From the NCBI GenBank assembly GCA_903904835.1, contig CAIVEI010000162.1:1-64000 (forward strand): 64,000 nt of DNA, written 5' to 3'. Each line of letters begins with the position of its first letter. The stretch's first letter is position 1. The position numbers and the translations under genes were made by a program. Shown one piece after another: positions 37,601-45,804 of this stretch. The notes beneath the pieces were generated by a model. It had not been told where the DNA came from, made no database searches, and worked only from the letters and a program-made list of their open reading frames with translations. This DNA comes from an uncultured Schlesneria sp. GTDB lineage: Bacteria; Planctomycetota; Planctomycetia; Planctomycetales; Planctomycetaceae.

Positions 37601-37672
37601 CACGAATCATTGAAATTAATCAGACAGTTGATGCCAAAGGCATCCGAGACAAAGACGTCATGGAGGACGAAC

Positions 37673-38500
37673 ATGTCATTGTTGCAGTGCGTTAAGCTCG
37701 TAAAACAGTTTCCTGGCAAGCGTGCCGTCGATGGCGTTTCGTTTCACGTCGACCCGGGCGAGGTCGTCGGCCTGCTCGGTCCTAACGGAGCGGGCAAATC
37801 GACCAGCTTCAGTATGGCTGTCGGACTCGTGACACCGACCGAAGGTCGCGTCATCTTCAATGGAACCGATGTCACTCGCTGGCCACTCTATAAGCGGGCT
37901 CAACATGGGATGGGTTATCTGCCGCAGAACGATAGTGTCTTCGGTAAATTGTCGGGCGAACAGAATCTCTACGCCGTGCTGGAATTCCAACCCCTGTCAT
38001 ACCGCGACAGAATGGCTCGTGCGGATGAGTTACTCGACATGTTCGGCCTGTCACAAAAGCGGAAACAAATGGCCGGGACCCTATCGGGGGGAGAACGACG
38101 ACGGCTGGAAATCGCTCGTTGTCTGGCCAGTCGACCCAAACTGATCCTGCTTGACGAACCGTTTACCGGAATTGATCCGGTCACTATTCACAGCATTCAG
38201 GATATCATCGCGGACCTACGTCAAAGCGGGATTTCGATCCTGCTAACAGACCATCGCGAGCGAGAAACACTGACAATTACGGATCGCAGCTACATCGTAT
38301 TTTCAGGTCGAATCCTGGTGAGTGGTGACGCCGCAACGGTCCTTGGCGATGAAAATGCCCAGAAGTATTACTTTGGTAAACGCTTCGACGCCAGTTCGAT
38401 CATCGAAAGTAAAGGAGCGTTTCAAAGTCAGATTGACGCAGCCGCCGCGGCGGCTGCGGCTGCTGCATCAGCAGCGACGGCTGGAGACAAGGCCGCCTGA
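37673..38500 (+). CDS. lptB: LptB-like ABC transporter ATPase
   Basis: This protein of about 275 residues matches the LPS-export ATPase LptB (YhbG). It has Walker A GPNGAGKST, Q-loop GYLPQNDSVFGKLS, signature LSGGERRRLEIAR, Walker B LILLDEPFTGIDP and the switch LLTDHRERET. The C-terminal extension ends in an alanine-rich tail (a run of 11 Ala, then SAATAGDKAA). The start at 37673 has GGAGG about 7 nt upstream; the frame from 37610 is longer but lacks this. The gene follows lepB by about 70 nt. Partner permease genes are not adjacent. Confidence 0.88.
   Translation: MSLLQCVKLVKQFPGKRAVDGVSFHVDPGEVVGLLGPNGAGKSTSFSMAVGLVTPTEGRVIFNGTDVTRWPLYKRAQHGMGYLPQNDSVFGKLSGEQNLYAVLEFQPLSYRDRMARADELLDMFGLSQKRKQMAGTLSGGERRRLEIARCLASRPKLILLDEPFTGIDPVTIHSIQDIIADLRQSGISILLTDHRERETLTITDRSYIVFSGRILVSGDAATVLGDENAQKYYFGKRFDASSIIESKGAFQSQIDAAAAAAAAAASAATAGDKAA
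38438..38457. repeat. Perfect 20-nt palindrome inside the polyalanine codons
   Basis: GCAGCCGCCGCGGCGGCTGC is self-complementary and encodes part of the alanine tail of the ABC ATPase. It arises from alternating GCN codon choice and can form a strong RNA hairpin near the end of the gene. Confidence 0.7.
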
Positions 38501-38566
38501 GACCGGCCTGATGGAACGATGTCTTCACATCAATAGATAAGACATCCTTTTCGCAATCCAAGCTCA

Positions 38567-38873
38567 ACCCCACCCCCTCCACGGGGGTGGTTTAACGGGC
38601 CTATGCCCTAGCCCGGATGAAACGTTAGCTCGACGCGCAAGCGAGGGATCTTCTCTTTATTTTCAAGGGAATCAGATCCCTCGCTTGCGCGTCGGGCTAA
38701 CGTTTCAGGGTGTTTTTTGTGATGATGTTTCAACTGTCGATCGATAAAGATCTTGCGTCGAATCGCAGAGAATGTGTGAATAAACTGAGCGAGTGTCGGA
38801 ATTCAGAGTCATCAGCTTCGATGGTCCTGGTGCAAAAGCCCTTTAACCACCCCCGTGGAGGGGGTGGGGTCGC
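38567..38873. repeat. Outer inverted pair enclosing another hairpin
   Basis: The left arm (38567-38600, ACCCCACCCCCTCCACGGGG and GGTGGTTTAACGGGC) returns inverted at 38838-38872. The arms are about 34 nt, with few mismatches, and about 240 nt apart. The enclosed DNA contains the perfect-stem hairpin repeat at 38619-38706, and no coding frame is convincing inside. The block separates the convergent ABC ATPase and GAF genes and fills the spacer 38501-38881. Confidence 0.7.
38619..38706. repeat. Long hairpin repeat of the TTAGCCCGACG family, copy 1
   Basis: The arms 38619-38651 and 38674-38706 form a 33-bp stem with one mismatch. The common part is AACGTTAGCCCGACGCGCAA, then GCGAGGGATCT. Related hairpins are at 42600-42655 and 53110-53179. 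No T-run follows the stem. Confidence 0.85.
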
Positions 38874-38881
38874 TTTGCCTT

Positions 38882-39364
38882 TTATGCAGCCGATCCAAGG
38901 TCATCGGCCAGGCTGATCAACGTTTGCCAAAGAGAATCCCCTTCTTCAATAAAGGCAGAAGTCGATACCGCCAGCACGCCGAGGATCTGATTCGTTTCCT
39001 TCTGACGAATCGGAACTGCCAGAGAAATATTCGCACCGAATCTGGCGATCCAGGTGGCAGATCCATCCAGCCCCGAATCTTTCGGATCGCGTCGGCCGAT
39101 GGCAGGCTTTGCCGTCACTGCCGCTTTCACAATTCCCAGGCCAATCTGATCAAGGGGAACTCGGCGAGTTGCCGCCTGAAATCCTGAACTGACTTCCAGC
39201 GGCATATCACTCGCCCAGCCAAACCCGACCAGGACTAGATGGTTCTCTTCCAGACGCCATAACCCCGATGCTCGCGACTCGGTTTCTGTCACGAGTCTCG
39301 CAAGCAGTTCATCAAACGAACTTTCTGCTAGCCACGCTGAACGGAATTCTTCCATCAATCCCAT
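38882..39364 (-). CDS. GAF-domain protein
   Basis: The product of about 160 residues resembles a GAF domain: a helix LARLVTETESRASGLWRLEENHLVLVGFGWA, then LGIVKAAVTAKPAIG and ISLAVPIRQKETNQILGVLAVSTSAF. The start at ATG 39364 is preferred, since residues further upstream are encoded by the two-hairpin repeat at 39389-39478 and do not look like protein. No output domain is attached. It may bind a small ligand or a cyclic nucleotide; the ligand is unknown. Confidence 0.7.
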   Translation of the reverse strand: MGLMEEFRSAWLAESSFDELLARLVTETESRASGLWRLEENHLVLVGFGWASDMPLEVSSGFQAATRRVPLDQIGLGIVKAAVTAKPAIGRRDPKDSGLDGSATWIARFGANISLAVPIRQKETNQILGVLAVSTSAFIEEGDSLWQTLISLADDLGSAA

Positions 39365-39388
39365 TTTAAATTCCAGATTAAGGTTTCT

Positions 39389-39478
39389 GTGCCATTGCTT
39401 CGGAGTCCTCGGAGAAGCAGTGGCTTCTTCTGCTGGCCAAAGAGCACTGCTTGACCGAAGACGATCAAGCAGTGGCAC
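39389..39478. repeat. Two-hairpin repeat, copy 2 (reverse)
   Basis: Read on the minus strand it gives GTGCCACTGCTTGATCG, TCAAGCAGTGC and CCACTGCTTCTCCGAGG, ending GCAATGGCAC. This corresponds to the copy at 26801-26893. It lies immediately upstream of the GAF gene, in its leader region. Confidence 0.75.
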
Positions 39479-39541
39479 AGTATTCAGAAATTCGACAAAG
39501 TTCGAGCGATGAAAGCCGTCGGTGGTTTAGATCTCGCCGTT

Positions 39542-41086
39542 TCATAGAAAAAGATGGGCCGACATTGGCCTGACGTTACGGACAACCGGCCGGAAATCAA
39601 GGTGGGCCAGGATTTGAGTTTCAACATCGATTCCGGGAGCCACCTCAATCAGTTCGATCCCATCGGCTACCAGGCGAAACACCGCACGTTCGGTTACGAA
39701 AAGGACGTCATGCTGCCGATCACGAGCCGTTTTTCCGCTGAACGAGACTTGCTCCACTTCGTTCACGAATTTCCGGTTTGTCCCTTCACGAATGATCCGC
39801 AGGCAACCATTTTCGATCGCAATTTCCAAACCTCCGGAAGTGAGCGTGCCGCAGAAAACTAATCGCTTTGCACTTTGAGAAATGTTAATGAAGCCCCCGA
39901 CACCCGCCAGGCGTGAACCGAATCGAGAGACGTTCACGTTGCCGTGGCGATCGATTTGAGCCGCCCCGAGTGCCGCGAAGTCCAATCCGCCGCCGTCATA
40001 AAAGTCGAATTGGGCTGGCTGATCGACGATCGCTTGCGGATGAACTGCGGCTCCGAAACTGAGCCCTCCCGCGGGCATTCCACCGATCGGTCCGCTTTCA
40101 ACGGTTAACGTAATTCGATCAAGCATCCCCCGCTCAGCCGCAATTCGAGCGATCCCCTCGGGCATTCCGATTCCTAAATTCGCTATGGCGCCAGGCTGCA
40201 GTTCGTCGCAAGCTCGTGCAGCGATGATTCGGCGTTCATCCGGTGGCAACTTCGAGAGTGATTTGAAAAAACTCGCAGCGTCAACCGGCGATGCGGGTTG
40301 AAAATAGGTTTCGTTCAAAGGTTCTGCGAATGTCTGTGGGTGCTCGCTTAATTCCGAAACGACAACCCGATCAACCAGAATTCCGGGAACACGCACCTGG
40401 ACCGGAGGAAGCGGGGATTCAAGTACCTGTTTGACCTGGGCCAGGACGATCCCGCCAGAATTGCGAACCGCTTGAGCAATCTGCAGCACATCGCCGATGA
40501 CCGCTTCGTCTTCCATCGACAGGTTGCCATAGGGGTCCACCGATGTCGCACGGATCAATCCCACGTGAATGGGAAAAGACTTGTAGAACAGCCAGTCGCG
40601 ACCCGAAAGCACGATGCGTTCGACAAGTGGTTCGGTCGTTTTTGTGTTCAATCGTCCGCCGCCGAATACGGGGTCTACGAACGTTCCAAGCCCGATGTGT
40701 GTAATGCAGCCGGGACGTCCAGCGGCGATATCTCGGTAAAGCTGGCAGATGACACCTTGTGGAAAGTTATAAGCTTCAATTTGATTCGAAAGCGCAAGCT
40801 GTCCAATCCGGGGAACCAATCCCCAATGTCCACCGATGACTCGCCGAACCAGGCCTGCGTGACCAAGATGGTTTAGTCCACGGGAGTGACCATCCCCCTG
40901 GCCGGCTCCGTAAACGAGCGTCAAACCAGTTGGGCTTCCGCTTGCTAAAAACCGACGTTCCAAAGCGGCCGTCAGCGCTTCGGGGTGTGCCGCACCGACA
41001 AAGCCTCCACAGGCCATTGTGGCCCCAATTGGAATCTGGGCGACTGCTTCATCAGCGGAACACAACAGGCTGTCGATCCGGCTCAT
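39542..41086 (-). CDS. Acyl-CoA/3-oxoacid CoA-transferase
   Basis: A single chain fuses the two halves of a family I CoA-transferase (about 515 residues), as in propionate or acetate CoA-transferases. The N-terminal half has GATMACGGFVGAAHPEALT and GHWGLVPRIGQLAL. The C-terminal half has LGIGMPEGIARIAA and the catalytic-glutamate block TVESGPIGGMPAGG. The start at 41086 (MSRID) shares one base with the fabG stop; a GTG at 41095 would overlap it by 10 nt. With fabG it may interconvert 3-oxo or hydroxyacyl acids; the substrate is not determined. Confidence 0.85.
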   Translation of the reverse strand: MSRIDSLLCSADEAVAQIPIGATMACGGFVGAAHPEALTAALERRFLASGSPTGLTLVYGAGQGDGHSRGLNHLGHAGLVRRVIGGHWGLVPRIGQLALSNQIEAYNFPQGVICQLYRDIAAGRPGCITHIGLGTFVDPVFGGGRLNTKTTEPLVERIVLSGRDWLFYKSFPIHVGLIRATSVDPYGNLSMEDEAVIGDVLQIAQAVRNSGGIVLAQVKQVLESPLPPVQVRVPGILVDRVVVSELSEHPQTFAEPLNETYFQPASPVDAASFFKSLSKLPPDERRIIAARACDELQPGAIANLGIGMPEGIARIAAERGMLDRITLTVESGPIGGMPAGGLSFGAAVHPQAIVDQPAQFDFYDGGGLDFAALGAAQIDRHGNVNVSRFGSRLAGVGGFINISQSAKRLVFCGTLTSGGLEIAIENGCLRIIREGTNRKFVNEVEQVSFSGKTARDRQHDVLFVTERAVFRLVADGIELIEVAPGIDVETQILAHLDFRPVVRNVRPMSAHLFL

Positions 41087-41838
41087 TAACCCCACCAGCC
41101 TCCGTTCACGTGGATTGTCTGGCCGGTGACGTAGCTTGCCAGGTCGCTACACAAAAACAGAATCACGTTGGCGATTTCATGGGGTTCACCGAATCGATGT
41201 AAGGGGATATTCGCGAGCATCTGCTCGCGAACACTTTCAGGAATCGTCTGCCCCATTTCCGTCAACACGACCCCCGGTGCAACGGCATTGACCGTAATAT
41301 TTCGCGGTGCCAATTCCTTGCTCAAGACCTTTGTTAAGGCGATGACACCCGCTTTGGCCGACGAATAATTGGCCTGTCCGTAGAATCCGACCACACCGGA
41401 AATCGAGGCCATGCTGACAATTCGACCGCCAGCCGCTAACCGTGACTGAGCCGCTTTGCAAACGTTGTAAACGCCCGTCAGATTCGTATCGATCACGTCT
41501 GACCATTCGTCATCGGACATATTCTTAAAGGATCGATCCCGAATGATCGCCGCGTTGTTGATGACAATGTCGAGTCGCTCAAAACGCTTTACGACACCAT
41601 CCAGCATGACATCGAAAGCGGCTCGATCTCGAACGTCCGCAGGCATGGCAATCGCTCGATCACCAAGTGCTGTCGCGGCAGACTTTGCCAGGTTCTGATT
41701 GATTCCCTCACTGTCCTCGAAATAGTTCAGGACGACCGTCGCCCCCGCAGCATGTAACGCAGTCGCGGTTGCCAGACCAAGCCCTCGGCCTGCACCCGTC
41801 ACCACCGCCACTTTGCCTGATAAATCGATGAAATTCAT
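41086..41838 (-). CDS. fabG: SDR-family 3-oxoacyl-ACP reductase (FabG-like)
   Basis: This 250-residue short-chain dehydrogenase has the cofactor motif TGAGRGLGLATA (15-26), NNAAI, SMASISGVVGF with the catalytic Ser, and YSSAKAG with the catalytic Tyr and Lys. The end is the classical GQTIHVNGGWWG. It reduces 3-oxoacyl carriers with NAD(P)H. Its pairing with a CoA-transferase suggests a role in short-chain hydroxyacyl-CoA use rather than general fatty-acid synthesis; this is inference. The gene is upstream of, and coupled to, the CoA-transferase. Confidence 0.88.
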   Translation of the reverse strand: MNFIDLSGKVAVVTGAGRGLGLATATALHAAGATVVLNYFEDSEGINQNLAKSAATALGDRAIAMPADVRDRAAFDVMLDGVVKRFERLDIVINNAAIIRDRSFKNMSDDEWSDVIDTNLTGVYNVCKAAQSRLAAGGRIVSMASISGVVGFYGQANYSSAKAGVIALTKVLSKELAPRNITVNAVAPGVVLTEMGQTIPESVREQMLANIPLHRFGEPHEIANVILFLCSDLASYVTGQTIHVNGGWWG

Positions 41839-41945
41839 ACCGCTTTCTCTCGCGAGACAGAGGAGTTCGATGAGACGTGAATAATTTAACCTCGACTACA
41901 AAATGCAGCCGAGGTCATTGTCCGATCATTCCTGGCACTCGGTCA

Positions 41946-42557
41946 TCAGGCAGTCATGATGCCGTGTTTTTCCAGATACGCAATCACTTCGTCAGAGAGT
42001 TGATCGATATTCTTATTGTCTGAATCGAGAACCAATTCCGGGTTGATGGGAGCTTCATACGGATCAGAGATCCCGGTGAAGTTCTTGATTTCGCCAGCCC
42101 GCGCCTTTTTGTAAAGACCTTTTGGATCTCGCGCTTCGCATGTTTCGAGCGAGGCGTTCACAAACACTTCCACAAATTCGCCCGCTGGAATGATTTCCCG
42201 CACTTTGTCACGGTCAGAGCGGTACGGTGAAACGAACGCGGTTAAGGTAATGCAACCGGAGGCGGCAAACAGTTTACCGACTTCGCCAATTCGCCGGATG
42301 TTCTCGGTTCGATCGTCTGCCGAGAAAGTCAGATTCTTATTTAATCCCAGACGTATATTGTCACCGTCAAGGACGAACGTATGCTTGCCGCGTTGATGAA
42401 GTTTGTCATCGACGGCGTTGGCGATCGTGCTCTTTCCACAGCCTGACAGGCCGGTAAACCACACGACAGCTCCTTTATGACCATTTAATTTCCAACGGTC
42501 TTCTTTTGACACCGCGTGAGGGTGCCAGGTGACGTTGGTGGCCTTCTGCTCGGTCAT
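41946..42557 (-). CDS. cysC: Adenylylsulfate kinase
   Basis: CysC phosphorylates adenylylsulfate to make PAPS for sulfate assimilation. The 203-residue product has Walker A GLSGCGKSTIANAV, then VLDGDNIRLGLNKNLTFSADDRTENIRR, and the conserved FVSPYRSDRDKVRE. The start at 42557 (MTEQKATN) is chosen from the GAGG upstream and normal family length; the open frame reaches 42704. No cysD/cysN neighbours are seen, so it may be a stand-alone kinase. Confidence 0.92.
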   Translation of the reverse strand: MTEQKATNVTWHPHAVSKEDRWKLNGHKGAVVWFTGLSGCGKSTIANAVDDKLHQRGKHTFVLDGDNIRLGLNKNLTFSADDRTENIRRIGEVGKLFAASGCITLTAFVSPYRSDRDKVREIIPAGEFVEVFVNASLETCEARDPKGLYKKARAGEIKNFTGISDPYEAPINPELVLDSDNKNIDQLSDEVIAYLEKHGIMTA

Positions 42558-42599
42558 GGATAGCAACCTCGAAAAATTCGCCTGATCCGGAAGATTCAC

Positions 42600-42655
42600 T
42601 AGCCCGACGTGCAGCGAGGGTCTTGCGTTGTTTTCCCTCGCTGCACGTCGGGCTA
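42600..42655. repeat. Hairpin repeat of the TTAGCCCGACG family, copy 2
   Basis: The arms TAGCCCGACGTGCAGCGAGG (42600 onward) and CCTCGCTGCACGTCGGGCTA (ending 42655) give a perfect stem of 21 bp around a 14-nt loop. The stem sits just upstream of cysC, in its leader. It differs from copies 1 and 3 by a G-T-G centre. Confidence 0.85.
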
Positions 42656-42798
42656 TCGTTTGACGGCGTGATAACACGACAATCAAAGTGTAGGGATCGG
42701 GCAAAACGGTTGGAAGCTTCGATCGTTTTCAGCGTAGAACCGAGGATGTTGTCAGTTTTTGTTGAGGACGCCGCCAGCCTGCAAAAGATGTCAGAAAG

Positions 42799-42821
42799 CA
42801 CGGGCTGAAGCCCATGCTACG
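42799..42821. repeat. Short repeat GTAGCATGGG, copy 3 (reverse)
   Basis: Read on the other strand it is GTAGCATGGGCTTCAGCCCG, with GGGCTTCAGCCC as a small stem. It lies just after the DapA-family stop codon. Confidence 0.65.
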
Positions 42822-42828
42822 AATTATT

Positions 42829-43851
42829 TCATTCGGCAGGGACGGCCAGTGCTGGAACTGATTCGAGTGCGATTGATGATAGAAAGTCAGTGATTTTCGA
42901 CCGATCAACTTCCGTGATCGCACCAAATGGGGGTGCCAGGTGATCGGAACAAATCCCGGCGATCGCGAGTGCCGACTTAAGTCCACGCAGATAGCCTGAT
43001 GCACCTTCTCCCAGGACGTTGTACAGCCCGCCAAGGCGAGTCACATCGGCCTGTAATCGGTCGATCACGACCTGGTCGCGACGTTCTGCCGCGTGAAAAA
43101 GGCTAACGAAGAGTTGCGGACACAGATTGGCTCCGCCGTTGACACCCCCGTCGCCCCCCATGAGCACGGATTCCGCCGTCAGGTGTTCGGGGCCGATCAG
43201 AAATGTCCAATCAGGTCGAACCTGTCGCAGTTCTAGCAACTTTCGATAAGCGTTAATGTCTCCTGCACTGTCTTTCAAACCACAAATGTTTTGATGTTTT
43301 GTCAGACGTTCGACCGTCTCAAATGACAGCGAGAGTTTCACGCAAGAAGGCATGTTGTAGACGAAGAGCGGCAGCGGCGACACTTCCGCGAGTTCAAACA
43401 GGAAATTGCCAACTTCGATCTGCCCAACCGAAAAGTAGTAAGGGGGCGCTGCGACAATCGCGCTTGCGCCAACTCCCTGGGCGAATTGGGATAATTCCAA
43501 CGCCTCTTCGATCGACGTGTCGGTCACGCCGACAAGTACGGGAATTCGACCCGCAACCAATTCGCATGTTCGTTCGACCAGTTCATATCGCAGTCGATAG
43601 GAAAGACTGGGGCCTTCGCCGGTTGTTCCCAGTACAAACAATCCGGCCACACCGGCGTCGATTTGATGTGCGATCAGCCTTTCCAAACCTGGATGATCCA
43701 GCCCGTTCCGTGCGTTTAACGGCGTCACCATCGGCGGGACGATTCCTCGAATTCGCGGCAGAGTTGTCGGTGGCGATTGTGATGGCAACACAGATGAAAA
43801 CTCCAATAACCTTTTTCGAACCGGGGGATCAGAACCAAGTCTATCGACCAT
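42829..43851 (-). CDS. DapA-family aldolase (dihydrodipicolinate synthase/NanA-like)
   Basis: This 340-residue Schiff-base aldolase has LGTTGEGPSLS (74-84), the Tyr in FVYNMPS (Tyr165) and the catalytic Lys in GLKDSAGD (Lys193). The N-terminal 30 residues are an extension. A start at 43851 directly follows the symporter stop by 9 nt, so the two form an operon. The link to a sodium:solute symporter suggests a catabolic aldolase acting on imported sugar acids or sialic acid-like substrates rather than lysine synthesis; the exact substrate is unknown. Confidence 0.85.
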   Translation of the reverse strand: MVDRLGSDPPVRKRLLEFSSVLPSQSPPTTLPRIRGIVPPMVTPLNARNGLDHPGLERLIAHQIDAGVAGLFVLGTTGEGPSLSYRLRYELVERTCELVAGRIPVLVGVTDTSIEEALELSQFAQGVGASAIVAAPPYYFSVGQIEVGNFLFELAEVSPLPLFVYNMPSCVKLSLSFETVERLTKHQNICGLKDSAGDINAYRKLLELRQVRPDWTFLIGPEHLTAESVLMGGDGGVNGGANLCPQLFVSLFHAAERRDQVVIDRLQADVTRLGGLYNVLGEGASGYLRGLKSALAIAGICSDHLAPPFGAITEVDRSKITDFLSSIALESVPALAVPAE

Positions 43852-43860
43852 CGCTCAAAA

Positions 43861-45396
43861 TCACGTCGACAATTCCTTGATTCCTATGATTTCTTGATCG
43901 AGTCTCTGCCGATCTTCGCGAATTTGCCGTTTTGCAAAGCGGCTGACAGCAAGACCAACCAGCAAAATCGTCAACGTTCCCACGACGATGATCATGTTGT
44001 CGTGAAATGGACTGACCAGCCACTGGGCGTGATGTGCACCCAGAAACTCTTTGCAAAGTGGTGAAAACGTCATCCAGGCAATCACCGTCACTCCTGCTGC
44101 AACACCCAACGCGGCATGATTTGACGTTGCTCGCCGGGAGAGCAACCCCAGCAGAAACAATCCCAGCATCCCTCCGCTGAAGATTCCAGCAAGCTTCCAC
44201 CAGACATCAAGGGCGGTTTTCACCTGAATCATGGCCAGCGCCGCGAGAATACTGAGTGCCCCCATTACGAACGTCGACAAATGGAGAACCAGCATTGATT
44301 CTCGCTCACTGGCGTTCGGTCGAAAATAACGCCGATGGATGTCACAAAGATAAAGCGTCGCGCAGCAGTTCAGATTGGAATCCATCGCAGCGGAAAAAAT
44401 CGCCGCCAGAACCAGCCCCATCAGGCCCGGTGGCAATTCGGTACCAATAAAGTGGGGAAAGACGGCGTCCGGCTTGATACCCTCCGGCAATGCACCGGGG
44501 CGCTGGGTGTATAACACAAATAAAGCGGTTCCCATGAAAAAGAATGCCGCACTCAATGGAATGAAGCACAGGCCCCCCATCCAGACACTGCGACCTGCGT
44601 CTCCATCTGATTTGGCGGTCGCGTAACGCTGGATATACCCTTGATCGATGCCGAAGTTCTGCAAATGGGTGACCATGCCGTACATGAGCACGACCCAAAA
44701 GGTTGATTCAGAAAGGCTGGCTCCAAAACTGCCAAGGCTGAATTTGTGATTCTGGGCGGCCACTCGGAATAGTTCCGGTGTCCCACCATCGATTTCCAGC
44801 ACGACGGCAATCAGGCAGATCGCCACTCCAGCGACAAGCACGGCCGACTGAACAACGCCGGTCCAGATGACACCTTCCGTTCCGCCAAAAAGGGGATAAA
44901 TCGTGATGGCAATACCACTGATCACGATGATCGTGCTGACATCCAGGCCGACGAGCGGTGCCAGGGCAAGGGCCAGCAGATACAGAATTGTCCCTAGCCG
45001 TGCGAGCTGCGTCAGCAGGAAACAGACGACTCCATAAGTTCTGGCCCAGGGGCCGAATCGAGCTTCAAAATGTTCGTAGGCCGAGACTTGCCCCGAGCGA
45101 CGGTAAAATGGGACGAAGTATTTGACCGAAATCCAGGCTGCCAGGGGCATGGAAAGCGCCAGGACGAAGGCGTTCCAATTGTGTTGGTAGGCTTTCCCCG
45201 GGTTCGCAATAAAACTGATGCTGCTGATGTAAGAACCGAAAATCGACATGCCGACGGCCCAGCCCGGAATCGCCCGACCGGCCGACATGAATTGTTCCGA
45301 GGAACTGGCTCGCCTGGCGAACCAGCAGCCGAAACCGACCACGCTGATCAGATAAACAGCCAGCACGGCGAGGTCCAGCGAAACTTCGGGAAGCAT
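43861..45396 (-). CDS. Sodium:solute symporter (SSS family)
   Basis: This 511-residue membrane protein has about 13 hydrophobic segments, of the SSS/SLC5 type. Recognisable parts are SAGRAIPGWAVGMSIFGSYISSISFIANPGKAY (TM1-2 region) and YEHFEARFGPWARTYG. TM6-8 contain GVVQSAVLVAGVAICLIAVV, and MGLVLAAIFSAAMDSNLN is the sodium-site block. It is the first gene of an operon with a DapA-family aldolase, so it probably imports the aldolase's substrate with sodium. Confidence 0.9.
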   Translation of the reverse strand: MLPEVSLDLAVLAVYLISVVGFGCWFARRASSSEQFMSAGRAIPGWAVGMSIFGSYISSISFIANPGKAYQHNWNAFVLALSMPLAAWISVKYFVPFYRRSGQVSAYEHFEARFGPWARTYGVVCFLLTQLARLGTILYLLALALAPLVGLDVSTIIVISGIAITIYPLFGGTEGVIWTGVVQSAVLVAGVAICLIAVVLEIDGGTPELFRVAAQNHKFSLGSFGASLSESTFWVVLMYGMVTHLQNFGIDQGYIQRYATAKSDGDAGRSVWMGGLCFIPLSAAFFFMGTALFVLYTQRPGALPEGIKPDAVFPHFIGTELPPGLMGLVLAAIFSAAMDSNLNCCATLYLCDIHRRYFRPNASERESMLVLHLSTFVMGALSILAALAMIQVKTALDVWWKLAGIFSGGMLGLFLLGLLSRRATSNHAALGVAAGVTVIAWMTFSPLCKEFLGAHHAQWLVSPFHDNMIIVVGTLTILLVGLAVSRFAKRQIREDRQRLDQEIIGIKELST

Positions 45397-45804
45397 GATG
45401 GGTCCAGTGATAACAAAATCGCAAGGAGATTTTCGAGAAGAATCGGCACAAACGGGCTGTTCGACTCCTGGTCCATGCTATACTCACCCGTCAAAATCAC
45501 AAAACGCACCTGCCAATTTCAAAAAACGTTCCATTTGGAATTTTTTGGCAAAATCAGCGCTTGCAAGCGCTTGGTCTGGCTGCGTAATCTTTTTGGACAT
45601 CAAGTTGGAATTTTGTCTCACGTTGCGAAAATCTGGCGTATATTTCTTGTTTAACGGCGAATTTCTGGTCCACACGGCCCAGATAGGTGTTTATGTGACC
45701 AAGGGATGATCGGTCGCCGCGAATTTTGAGGACAGGCTCATCAGTCGCGGACAATTGTTTTGGAAATCCTTCCGCACAGCTCGGCGAAAAAAAAGGCGAT
45801 TCAC
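45397..45804. other. Divergent intergenic region
   Basis: It separates the symporter operon (minus) from the giant surface-protein gene (plus), so promoters of both should lie in it. No repeat family was seen. An A-run followed by AAGGCG (about 45787-45798) is the likely ribosome binding site of the surface protein. Confidence 0.5.

Noticed and set aside
38619-38706. Reading the long hairpins as intrinsic terminators
   Set aside because: None of the three copies is followed by a T-run and one lies in a leader region upstream of cysC.
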